NCBI RefSeq assembly: GCF_035083965.1
Contig: NC_089731.1
Location: 6,671,501-6,735,500 of the forward strand
Source: Branchiostoma lanceolatum
Lineage: Eukaryota; Chordata; Leptocardii; Amphioxiformes; Branchiostomatidae
DNA length: 64,000 nucleotides
Direction of reading: 5' to 3'
The position numbers were made by a program, and so were the translations under genes. Below, one piece after another: positions 48,901-58,472 of this stretch (positions are counted from its first letter, which is position 1; the number at the start of each line of letters is the position of its first letter). Below the pieces are notes generated by a model. It saw only the letters and a list, made by a program, of their open reading frames with translations, was not told the DNA's origin and made no database searches.

Positions 48901-50499
48901 TCTGTTAAACGAGCGTGCAGTGGTCTAGATCTACTGGTTTGCAATTACAAGCACCAGACCAGGGGGTTTGGGTTTGTATCCCAAAAGTACCCTGAGTTTT
49001 AAACTTATGAAAACTTGGAGTGTTAATCTTTTGAAGAAGGATTCATTAGCTCCTGGTTTGAGGAGAGCTACAACTAAGTATCTATTCTTCTCACAAAAAG
49101 ACAGTCGATTATGATATTTTGTTAACTTCTGTGTGAGATTGCCAAAAATCTATCAATTCCAAACAGCTTGTATTGACCTTGGACAATTACAGTATCAGTG
49201 TGCATTATGAAGCAGTGGTATTCAGCATTAGAAAAACTGTTGGTCTCCAGAAAACCTGTGAACATTCAAAACTTTACTCTCAATGAAACTGGAACACAAA
49301 CTACACTGAAACCTGAGAAACTGAAGTGAAAGTACCATGAGACTGTTTGGCACCTTGTGATACTTAATACTATAAACAAAAGACTTTTAAGTGGGCCAAC
49401 AAAAACATTCATTCACTGCAAAAGGTGTCAAAATTTCCCCCACACGCTCTCCCATTCACTCCATCACTCCCCTAATTGTTTCTGTCAATCAAAAGGCGGG
49501 AAAATGAAACACGATCTTCAGACACAAAACTTCCCGTCTGCCGCCACAACCACTGACCGCCCCAGGGGAGCAAGTACACTCAACCACAAATTTCAAACTG
49601 CTTTTAATTCTGAGGTAAAATTTGAGGGGATTTTCTTGTTTATAGCCCTAAAAATACACACGGAAAATAAAAATTAACACTGAACGTGTTTACCCAAGTG
49701 GAAGAATTAGAAAGCGTCCCCCATGTGTCAATTTGAACTAGTCCAGACTTTTTCTCAGAAATAAACTAGCGATGGATTTTGTGCACTGCGGAATGTTTAA
49801 TTTTACCGACCCCCTCAAAATAAGATAGTGTGGAAATTGTGTTCAATATCTAAAATTTAAGAATGGTTTTGGACTTGTGTTAAGCCTACAGCTGTCGGAG
49901 ATTAAGCAGTTTCCATTGTTTGTTTCTACTGCCTCTCGGTGACATACCGTAGGCGCGACTTCTGTTGTTTCAAAACGACCTGCGAACTGATCAACACAAA
50001 CAATACATTCGACTTCGCACCTGGCCTGAGCAACAGTTTGCAGGCGGACAGCGGAGAGAAACCACGGCAAGATTAATGCGGAAATTGCGGAAGTTGTTGG
50101 AAAAGGCTGCGAGGCCGAGCCATGTTTGAATGAACGAAACCTAACGCACGAAAACAACACTTTCTCAGAATCGCCGGCAAGAATTTCTCCAAAATCACCG
50201 GGGGTTCTCCCGTTTTTTCTCCACAGCTCTTCTGTATACGGGCCAAAGAACACGTCTGTTGTGAATTCTCGCTGTAAAATTGTAAGGCGGCGGTTAAAAA
50301 CGGCAAATAAGCCGGCGAAGATGGGTTGAGAATGAAAGGCGCTGTGCGAGTAAAGCCACCCACGCTTTGGCCCTACACAAAGCGGACCTGCTGTTTTTCT
50401 CTGGATTCAGCCTCGTACGGACGGGTAAAACTCGAAACCTACCTTAGCTGTGGCCACCATGGTGTTGTCCCTCTTCATTGCGGGTGCTTCTTCGGCCAT
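36965..50499 (-). CDS. Acidic modular protein with repeated TMVxTAK exons (uncharacterised)
   Basis: I do not recognise this family. Exons in transcript order are 50499-50443, 41445-41308, 40119-39982, 38418-38284, 37810-37679, 37390-37289 and 37066-36965. Every junction is phase 0, with GT/AG sites, and the exons encode 267 residues. The start is an ATG in a good context (CACAATGG), and the stop is TAA at 36967-36965. Exon 1 is MAEEAPAMKRDNTMVATAK. Exons 2 and 3 are 46-residue sister modules that begin EGIEYLRSQG, contain HGLDQP and end RDSTMVATAK or RDSTMVVTAK. Exon 4 (45 residues) ends KDNTMVTTAK. Exon 5 starts EGAEIL and ends in about 18 mostly acidic residues. Exon 6 is acidic, then ends KRTHTMADTLQ. 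Exon 7 starts EGEEYLKRQKTDENGE. There is no signal peptide or membrane helix. The acidic tracts and KRQKTDE recall the prothymosin-alpha tail (KKQKTDE), so a nuclear, disordered, charge-driven role is possible but only inferred. Confidence 0.8.
38806..39319. mobile_element. 514-bp MITE with long inverted repeats and 8-bp duplication
   Basis: Arms of about 160 bp (38806 to about 38965 and about 39155-39319) are near-identical inverted copies. They include CGCGTGGAAAATTTTCGCG-like ends and TCTCCCTTGGGAATAGACTT. CAGGGCAG flanks both ends (38798-38805 and 39320-39327), an 8-bp target duplication of the hAT type. It sits in an intron of the acidic-protein gene. A minus-strand open frame across the right arm is not a gene. 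Confidence 0.75.
40284..41013. mobile_element. 730-bp TA-flanked MITE (copy A)
   Basis: Termini GAGTCAATTCCATGTCACC (left) and GAGTCAATTCCACATTACC (inward from the right) are imperfect inverted repeats of about 27 bp ending in GAGGGT. TA flanks both ends (40282-40283 and 41014-41015), fitting Tc1/mariner-type insertion. The interior holds a perfect 18-bp palindrome at 40516-40533 (GTTGGAACATGTTCCAAC) and further GAACATGTT motifs. There is no transposase. It lies in the intron between the two 46-residue module exons of the acidic-protein gene. Confidence 0.85.
41549..41650. repeat. Dispersed repeat fragment, relative of 28300
   Basis: AGTAGTAGTAGTATCCGGT, followed by CTGCTGCCGGGGTCCCTGAC, matches the FBXO9 intron fragment at 28300-28400 with substitutions. 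It has no coding content. Confidence 0.5.
43759..45072. mobile_element. 1.3-kb element with CpG-rich core
   Basis: Ends begin CAGCGTTCGAAATAC on the left and CAGTGGTAGAAATAC read inward from the right, followed by TGCAATNTGCA-rich subterminal sequence on both sides. TATTG flanks each end (43754-43758 and 45073-45077) as a possible 5-bp target duplication. The core (about 43.93-44.5 kb) is CpG-rich and contains GCGAGATGGCGGCG at about 43966, like a promoter and first exon. No transposase is seen. It lies in intron 1 of the acidic-protein gene. Boundaries are less certain than for the other elements. Confidence 0.55.
45806..46572. mobile_element. 767-bp MITE flanked by TTA (Harbinger-like)
   Basis: Ends GGCGCACTTTAGACCTAC and, inward from the right, GGGCCTCTTTACACCTAC pair as inverted repeats. 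Further in both share CGATCATCGTCGT and GGCGACG. TTA flanks each end (45803-45805 and 46573-46575), the 3-bp duplication typical of PIF/Harbinger elements. The CG-rich interior includes AAAATGGCGGGGGAACCG near 45966. There is no coding gene. It lies in intron 1 of the acidic-protein gene. Confidence 0.7.
46842..47571. mobile_element. 730-bp TA-flanked MITE (copy B)
   Basis: This is a sister of 40284-41013. It has the same length, the same orientation and TA flanks at 46840-46841 and 47572-47573, with only scattered single-base differences. The right end reads GAGTCCATTCCACATTACC inward, which also matches the terminus of the larger element at 21349-23111. Both 730-bp copies lie in introns of the same gene, about 6.5 kb apart. 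Confidence 0.85.
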
Positions 50500-51767
50500 T
50501 GTGATAGAAAACGGTGGGATTTGGTGGAGATTTGGGTGAAATCTGGGAGAAAGTGGCACAGAGACGGACAAAGGCAGCAGCACCAGACGCGGTAAAATGA
50601 AGTAGGCGACTAATGTTCTGACGTCACAGCAACCCGGCCTCCTATTGGTCACAGTTTTCACGTGACCTGACTTGGCCAGGCGTGCCTTCTAGAGTAGTAG
50701 ACTAGGAGCCTTTCGTAGACAAAATAGCAGGAGGGAACTACGTCATACGAATTAGAGTACTAGGGAGATAGGAGAATGCCACCAAAGCTAGATGACCGCA
50801 TATTTCAACTTATTGAACCCCCAGATAACCCCGCGAGGGGCAAAGTAGGGGGGGGGGGAGGTCCCAGGCTAAGGGACCACCAGACCTCTGAGGAATTTGG
50901 TAAACGCACGTAACGTTACAGACGGTATCTGCCCTCTCAGAAATGAAGCACTGCAGAATAATAGGCACATTTACCTTATCTGAGTAGATTACTCAATATA
51001 CCGGTAGCAAATAAATAAGTGAATAAATAAAGATCTCTATCCAAGCAGATGTCGAGGTGGAAAATCGTAACATCGTCACATTCGTTTTCTGGCTGCTCTG
51101 TTTTGCTGACCCGACATAAGAAAATAAGGTTCTTAATTTTTAAGGACTTTAAAAAACTGTTAATACACAACCTGAGTGATGTCTACATGGCCTATGGAAA
51201 TCCTCATCCATACTACGCCCTGCCGCACGGTGGCGTTGCAGCAAGGATGTAGCCCCAAACTATTTAGAAACATCATCGTAACATATATGACCAATCAAAC
51301 AGATGCTATTGACGGAACCACCCCGAAAAACAGGACGGCCGGAGTAAGAGGCGACATTCCATCCCAACATCTGCTTGGAGATGAATATATTGCTCACCAA
51401 CACGGTGATCGGTAACCTGTTGTTGCGCAGTCTCTCGTTGGCGGAAATTGATAACCTCAGCCTCCGGCAGTGAGTGGGCGAACCGCTAGGAGCGCGATTT
51501 AGCCAAGCACGGTGATCAGGACCGTTCAGAAAGGAGAGAAATGGGCTATTTACACAAATGGATTTGTGTTCAATCTGACACTTTCAAATAATATAACTGC
51601 AAAAAAGCCACATAATGTGGGGGTATATGTTGACTGCCTTATTTTTGCTGCACACTCACATAAGCCTTGCTAGGCTGCGATGGTCCGTGATGTCATAATC
51701 CCCAAACAAATGTTTGGGTGGAGTATTGTACTGGCGTGTTTTTTTTCCAGTGAATGCCCGACTCAAC

Positions 51768-51904
51768 TAGCCTGAGTGCCAGCCTTTTTAGCTTCCGTCC
51801 GCTACCCTAGCTCCGCTGCGCTACCCAAGCTCCGCTGCCGGCCAAAAAGCGAGGAGCGGAGCTTGGGTAGCGTACGGAAGCTAAAAAGGCTGGCACTCAG
51901 GCTA
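51768..51904. mobile_element. 137-bp fold-back element
   Basis: The left arm starts TAGCCTGAGTGCCAGCC and the right arm ends with its exact inverse. About 48 bases pair on each side, including TTTTTAGCTTCCG and AAGCTCCGCT. The left arm carries an extra 19-base block (a local repeat of AGCTCCGCTGCGCTACCC) that would bulge out. It is a typical palindromic MITE with no coding content. Confidence 0.8.
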
Positions 51905-52910
51905 CATAATACAGCTGTCTGTAAACACTGCAAAGCCTCTCATAATCGCAAGGTGGTGCATGGAATACTGATTTACATATCCGTGACGCTTTGCAATACC
52001 GGCAGCCACCGTAGATGACGCTAACCGAGGTCTGAGAACGCGGTATTCTTCTTGTAGGGCGATTTCTGCATGAGTTCATAAGCGATTTTACTACAGACTT
52101 TTATCTGGAAAATGCGTACATTACTTGGGCAAAGATCTTTCAACACAACTCAGAAAATGCATTGAAATCAAATTAGAAATATATGCAACCACGTTCTGCT
52201 ATATCGGAAGGTTAGGCCAATTAGCCTTTGTTATCTAAGCTCGACCTATAGTATAGTTAGAAATTACATAAATCTTTACCAGTATAGCCGGTACAACAAT
52301 TTCAGCAACGTACATCTCAACTTATCTCCAAGCACATTTAACGGTGGCAATGACAATTTCCAAAGGGCAAAAATGCAATTGTAAAATGCATCTCGACCTG
52401 ATTTTGAGGTTCCACAAACTAAAAAACACCCTCGGCAATATTCCATCACAAAAATCCAGGATTGCACGCTGGGCATTTTCTAGAAACAAAATGCTTGAAT
52501 TTTTGTAGATCATACTAGATGAAAATATGGTAGACATTCAATTTTGAAACAAACTGAAGTAAGTAGAAGATCAGTCTGGAGTGTTTGAAACCATCGATTT
52601 TATTTTGTACACAGCAAAATCTATTTTGTTACTTCTCCAGTTGAAATCTATATTTTTCTCTGCATGCACAGCTGTTTGTTACAGTTTTTCTCCCAATGCA
52701 GGTGTGTTGATTATCCATTGACCGACCTTGATTGGTTCTATCGGCCAGCCTGTTTGTACAATGAGGATATCATAACGGGTCTACCCTAACTTAAGGCGCT
52801 TTCTTTCACGCGCTCGAACTCGTGACAGTGCTCCATCGCTAGTTGCCAGGAAATGGTCAGATCCTAGAATATTCTAGCCTTCTTTTGGCAGTACAATCAT
52901 GATTCTGTTT

Positions 52911-53090
52911 ATTACATCTGCATTCAAAAGGATTCAAATAATTGGAGTCTTTTCATCGTGCAATATACTTTCAAGCAAGTCTTGTTAGTAATTACATCTG
53001 CATCCAAAGGGATTCAAATGAATAGAAGTGTTTTCATAGTGCGATATAGCTTCAAGCTAGTGTTGCTGATAATTACATCTACATGGCAAG
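52911..53090. repeat. 80-bp tandem repeat upstream of the receptor-like gene
   Basis: The phrase ATTACATCTGCATYCAAA starts copies at 52911 and 52991, and a partial third starts at 53072. The period is 80-81 bp. Shared blocks include GGATTCAAAT and TTTTCATMGTGC. The array ends about 160 bases before the start codon at 53247, so it lies in the presumed promoter or 5' UTR. Confidence 0.75.
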
Positions 53091-53246
53091 GTACATGTAA
53101 TCAAACGATACAGTGCCGAGGCGCATTGCGGATTTCCTTTCGCATTTGTGTTGGTTGGAAGCAAAGCCTTCCTGTAGAACATTCGACACCACATCAAGCC
53201 CTTCTACGCGAAAGTGCAGTCAACCGAATGCGAGGACAGGGATAAC

Positions 53247-56200
53247 ATGGAGCTTCATGAGCTGAACATGATGAGGGCTTCTGAGGTTTGCCGTAGGCAG
53301 GAAATTTCTTTTGATCCTGACAAATATCACGAAGAGCCGCTCCCGTCCGTTTCCAGGAGTCGAGAAGCGGTCTCCGGGCGGGAACATGCGGACTTTAAGA
53401 GGCATGGAAACACTCAGCCCAACGTTGAAGAGAAGAAATACATCAAGACAAGGGCAGCAATAGACAGGAAACTTTCCCCGCCACGGAAGAAGAGTGTGGC
53501 GAGCGGTAGGAAGATTGAAGAGACGTTTTCGCCTTGTGACTCCGAAGTCGACGAATTAGAAGAACTTTATGAAACTCGCAAGACAGAAGGTATGCAAACG
53601 TTTTACATACAGAGTATCATAGGTCCTTGCTACTAAACTATCGATAAGGCATTTTGCATGTTATCTTTTCGTTTTTGCTAAAGGGAACAGTTTATGTATG
53701 CTGCTTTTCCTCGTCCATCTTTTCTTTTAATTTGTTAACATATTCCTCGTCTGCCAGTATTAGCGATTCGTCGACTCTATCCTTGATATGCCCAACCTAA
53801 CTTGCCCAACCCACGTGATCATATGCATGCATATAATATTTTTATCTTGTTCAATTTGTACGATGTATCCAATGGTAGATACAGCGGCACCAAATTTCAT
53901 TCTTTTTAATTGCATCACCTGGCCTAGTGAGTCTAGAGAAAACCAAGTACAGTGTAGTACCATTATAAAACACACGACGAGTATATCTTTATTCACATTT
54001 CAGACATACAATCGATCTATTGATATGATGCATCAATTATTGGCTGACGTCAGAAAACGTAGAATTTACCAAATCACGTACTTTTGAGTTGCCGCAAGTA
54101 ATAAGCATCTGTCCCTTAGACAATAACACATCTCGAACCCCTAGAAAATGTACAGTTGGCACCTTCTTTTATTTAGCTACTGCATGGCATATTCAAAATT
54201 ACACAGGAACCGGGCTGAGAAGCCCAAACCTGCTTTGAGCACATAATTATTAGCCGAATGTGTTGTTACTGATACATATAACAAACAGAAATGCTTCATT
54301 ATGTGTGTGTGGATTAAGGGACTAGATACAGTAGCCATGAAGGTCAGGTTCTTAAGCGCTGTTTTATGTCCACTGAGATTGCCCCTACTAACGTTACTAG
54401 TACTTGCTATCCATATCTTCTGTCTCTTCATTGTAGCGTTTCTTTTTTTACAGCGTTTCCCACAGCTGTGGGGTCTATGCAAAATGTGCCACCTCATCGC
54501 ACAGACGTCTCCTGCCGCCCGAAAGACCCGCTTTACGTCAGACGGGTTGGGCTGAGATTTTGGTCTACAAAACGGATCCTCGACTGGCAAAGACAGTCAT
54601 TACGTGCAGTGGAAGATACAGAGGCGGTTCTAAAGCCTGTCAGAGAATATGGCGAGGAGTCAGCTTCTAAGGATACTGGCATTACAGTATTTCAAAGTCA
54701 TGACGTTGCAGATTTAGATGAATGCCCAACCGCAGCAGGGAAAAGGGGATGTACTCAACAGGACAAAAACGACAATGCAGATTACGAGAACAGTAAAGAA
54801 CACACACATTACGAGAACAATGAGAAACAGGAACATTACGAGAACAATGAGGAAAACAACCATCGTGAGAACAACAAAGAGCTCGGACATTACGGGAACG
54901 ATACGAATCACCGACACTACGAGAATAATAAAGAAGACGGACATGAAGAGAACAATGCAGAGCACAAATATTACCAGTACGACAAAAATCACTCACATTA
55001 CGATGAAGAATACGGACACTACAAGAATGATAAAGAACACTACGAGAACGATAAAGAACACGGACACTACGAGAACGATAGAGAACACGGGCACTACGAG
55101 AACGATAGAGAACACGGGCACTACGAGAACAATAGAGAACACGGGCACTACGAGAACGATAAAGAACACGGACACTACGAGAACGATAGAGAATACGGGC
55201 ACTACGAGAACGATAGGGAACACGGGCACTACGAGAACGATAAAGAACACGGACATCACGAGAACAAAAGAGAACACAAATATTTCCAGTACGATAAAGA
55301 TCACGCACATTACGAGAATGATGAACAGTCGAACCTATCAACAAACGTCTATACCGACTTAGACCCCGACTTTTTGGCACCGCAGGACGCCATGCAGAAT
55401 GTCTCCACAGAATTTTACAAAATGGATGTCACTGCTGCCAAGGAGATGCAAGAACAACAAGAACCTTTTTACGAGATTGACATTGCCACGGCTGACGAAA
55501 AACAAGACGCACAACCTTTCTACAACATGGACGATAATCCAACTAACGTGTATGCAGACTTGGACCCCGAGTTTGTTTCAGCAGAAGATGAGGTGTGCAG
55601 AAGACATCGAGCAAAGGAACCAGAAGAGAATCAAGGTAGAGGATTTTTTATCAGCTGCATGCCATGCATATTTTTCATCTGCGGTCACCAAATTGCAAAA
55701 TACAAGCTTTTGAATGATTTGTTTCGTGAGTTTGAAATAATTAATGCAAGAACATTTATTGGATATACCATGTTGATAGATTTATTAGGACTTGAATGAT
55801 GTATTCTGTACCTCTGTTATATTCATCTAACCTTACCTCTTACTTCATGACCTCACTGAAATAAAAAGCGGCCTGCATTCCGGTTTGAGCTTCTCATGAA
55901 TAAACAAACAAACAAACAAACAAACAAACAAACAAACAAACAAACAAACAAACAAACAAACCATACTTTTGTCGAAATGATCTTACCATTTGTCTTTTTT
56001 TTGCCACAGAAAATGCTCATCAGGACGGTACAAGTTGCAGTCAGCCTTGCCGTGTGTTCCTCAGGTCCCGTCCAGCCTGCATAACGGCAGTTTGTGTTGG
56101 TGTCGTCATTTCCGTCATCGCTGCAACTGTGCTCACCCTAATGTTCAATCATCACAGCGTGATGAGCAGTCAACCTGAAGACAGCACGATGGTATGTCTT

Positions 56201-58472
56201 TTTCAAGGCCATATCACTTTCCTGCAATAAATTTTACTCGCACATCTTCTCTCTCCTTTTCTCTCTTTATATCTCCCTCTCCTCTCTCGCTTTCCTCTCT
56301 GCCCACCCTCTCTCTATATACACTTTGTATGGCAAAATACCAATTGTTTCCGTAAAACATAACTTTTAATCAAAACTTTTTGACACATGTAAATGCCTTC
56401 AGGGGACAGCACCATACCTTTTAGCCATCAAGAAGTTGCAAGCGCACATCTTCTACTTTCCTTTTGCTGTCCATCAAGCTAGCCTGTTGTCTAGAGAACC
56501 TAATTTTATCAATGGGAATTGTTCATGTCATAAGATTGTTTGCTTATGAAGTGCAATTCTTGCCTTGACCACTAGGTGAGTCAGACAACACTTTCAGCGA
56601 ACCTGACAACATGGTCTCCACCTCTTCCTGTGACGTCACTGGCTACCTCGTCCTCACAGATACCTGTGACGTCACTACCCGCTTCTCCAGAGACAACTTT
56701 GGGAAAAGGTACGCTTAGAAACCATACTGAACAGAGTGGGCCGCATGCATGGTGATTTCAGAACATATTCAGAATTGATTTGTCCATCCAAGCTAGCAAT
56801 ACTGACCCAATTGGAATGTCTGAATGGGTGTTATTAACACTTGAAGGGCCAAGGGCCATGGTGCCCTCCAGCCCCAGCCAAAAAAGGTTCACAGGAACAA
56901 GGTTCTGTTCCGAACAAAGGTAATGCCCTAAATCCATAGATAATTTTCGTCTCCTTGAGAATCATGTACATGTATTACCAAGACACAATAACAACAGTCA
57001 CAAATGTAATTGGGAATGTATGATTCATGTTAAAAATCGCATGGCCTGCATTGGTATAGATACTGCAGACGATTAACAGATTGTAACTATCAAACTATCA
57101 AAGCAGCAAGGTATACTTTAATTTGTATCTCTTACTTTGCACACAACATAAAGGACTTTCGCGGATAGGCATTTTTTTGCAACAAGACGTGGCCATTAGA
57201 CATAATTCAGTGGTCAAAGGCATGTCTTGGACACCATTTAGAGATCACTGGAATGTTTTCGAGACCACCTAAAGCATCAACGGTCACTCCACATCTCGCC
57301 TCTATGAAATCCCCACTTTGATCAGCCTACTGATTGACTTAAGCTTAGAAAAGATCTCACAACGATAACTAGTCTTGGGGTTTACAACTACAGCAGGACT
57401 GAACTAAAAAACCTTGCTCGTGTCTTGTCTTGCAGATTGGCAGACAGAGTGGATTCTCTTCATCAGGGGGTATTTCCAGCAGGACAATCAGACCGCCTTG
57501 GCTTTGGAAGAACGTTATCCCGACAATGATGTTGTGCTGTCCCTGTTGGCAGACAATTATTTCTGGCCCTGGGTGTGTCGGTTCTGGAACCATTTTTGGG
57601 AGCTTCCGTGCACCCTGACCAGGCTTGTGACTTACTGCATAGACTTTGGTACTAAAAGTGATTACAATTATATGGAGTCACATGCCATATCCACCTACAA
57701 CGAATTCTTCTCGACTGTGCTAGATGCACTGGAGGCCCTGTCGAACATAACAAAAAGTACAAACAGTGCTGCAGAATACATATCAGCGATATCACTATCA
57801 CTGACAAGACGGCCTTTGTCGAACAACGATGTTGAGGCCCTGGTCAAGCTTTTCCCATACCTGGAAGGAACGGATGATCTGCACCTCTCCAGCTGCAGAA
57901 TTTCATCTGGAGCAGCAACGATTTTGTCTAAACGGCTTCATTTCCTGGCCAATCTTGAGATTTTAAATCTACAGAACAACAACATAGGAGACGATGGAGT
58001 AAGAGCGATTGCAGAGAAGTTTACTGAGCTGAAAAATCTCAGAATGTTGAACTTCGCTGGCAACTCGATAACCATGGAGGGAGGGAAAGCGATGGCTGAA
58101 AACCTGGTTCACCTACAGGACCTACGGACAATCTACTTCAGGAACAATGAGGTGGCGTTAAGTCTCCATCCATTAGCAAAGGCGTTTGTCAACATGTCAA
58201 CGTTAGAGCTTGTATACATGTGGCCCGTCACGTATAGGAGAGGGTCGTTCGACATGGTGGTGGAACAGGTACGGAACGCTGTCCATACGCTTGGGGGAAA
58301 GGTGTACAGCAGTACTAAGAGTTTATTGTATGATGGTTCTCATGCAATTAGAGTTGGCTCCCCCGGACTGGACACAGCGTGGCAACGAGTCAAAAGGGAA
58401 CTGAACGTTGGAGTACACATATATGAATCTAGGGGACAGTTGAAGGTGTCTGTAAAAATCAGGCCAATCTAA
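53247..58472 (+). CDS. Type II membrane LRR protein with tandem YEN-repeat cytoplasmic tail
   Basis: No family is recognised for the whole protein. Exons 53247-53589, 54454-55635, 56010-56191, 56576-56708 and 57436-58472 join in phase to 958 residues. The start is the first in-frame ATG (GATAACATGG), and no signal peptide is present. Residues 1-223 are charged. Residues 224-409 are about 20 nine-residue repeats like HYENDKEHG, with 13 YEN and two more YxN motifs (pYxN is the Grb2 SH2 consensus). Residues 410-509 hold VYTDLD, FYKMD, FYEID, FYNMD and VYADLD. Arginines (CRVFLRSRP) precede one hydrophobic helix at about 533-554, which by the positive-inside rule puts the N-terminus in the cytosol. 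Then come a Ser/Thr/Pro stalk (about 570-613) and a C-terminal domain with leucine-rich repeats at about 755-870 (LEILNLQNNNIGDDGV, LRMLNFAGNSI), of the ribonuclease-inhibitor/NLR kind. N-glycosylation sequons occur in the stalk and C-terminal domain (ANLT, NQT, NIT, NMS). A signalling receptor role is inferred. Confidence 0.82.
54780..55335 (+). repeat. In-frame 27-bp coding minisatellite
   Basis: Units of 27 bp (CAC-GGX-CAC-TAC-GAG-AAC type) encode the nine-residue repeats of the receptor-like gene. Units at about 55050-55250 are nearly identical and outer ones are diverged, which points to recent expansion from the centre. Because the unit is a multiple of three, copy-number change would keep the frame. 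Other frames and the opposite strand are also open here, as an artefact of the repeat. Confidence 0.9.
55901..55961. repeat. (AAAC)n microsatellite
   Basis: About 15 tandem AAAC/CAAA units lie in the intron between receptor exons 2 and 3, about 50 bases upstream of the exon 3 acceptor at 56009. Confidence 0.95.
56246..56318. repeat. CT-rich tract
   Basis: A polypyrimidine stretch (CTCTC and TTCTCTC units) lies in the intron after receptor exon 3. It is simple sequence and is far from the next acceptor at 56575. Confidence 0.7.

Larger units (their letters stand above)
50500..53246. other. Intergenic DNA between divergent genes, with both promoters
   Basis: The left part is the promoter of the minus-strand acidic-protein gene (GC-rich around 50.5-50.65 kb). 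The right part is the promoter and 5' UTR of the plus-strand receptor-like gene. Between them lie an 11-base G run near 50850, the fold-back element at 51768-51904 and the 80-bp tandem repeat at 52911-53090. I see no other gene. Confidence 0.5.

Noticed and set aside
54682..55380. Long minus-strand and +2-frame open frames over the receptor repeat (232 and 214 codons)
   Set aside because: They are by-products of a stop-free 27-bp repeat read in other frames. Only the frame that joins by phase to the flanking exons has non-repeat conserved domains.
55901..55961. Possible CRISPR-like regular repeat
   Set aside because: It is a plain (AAAC)n microsatellite without spacers, in an animal intron.
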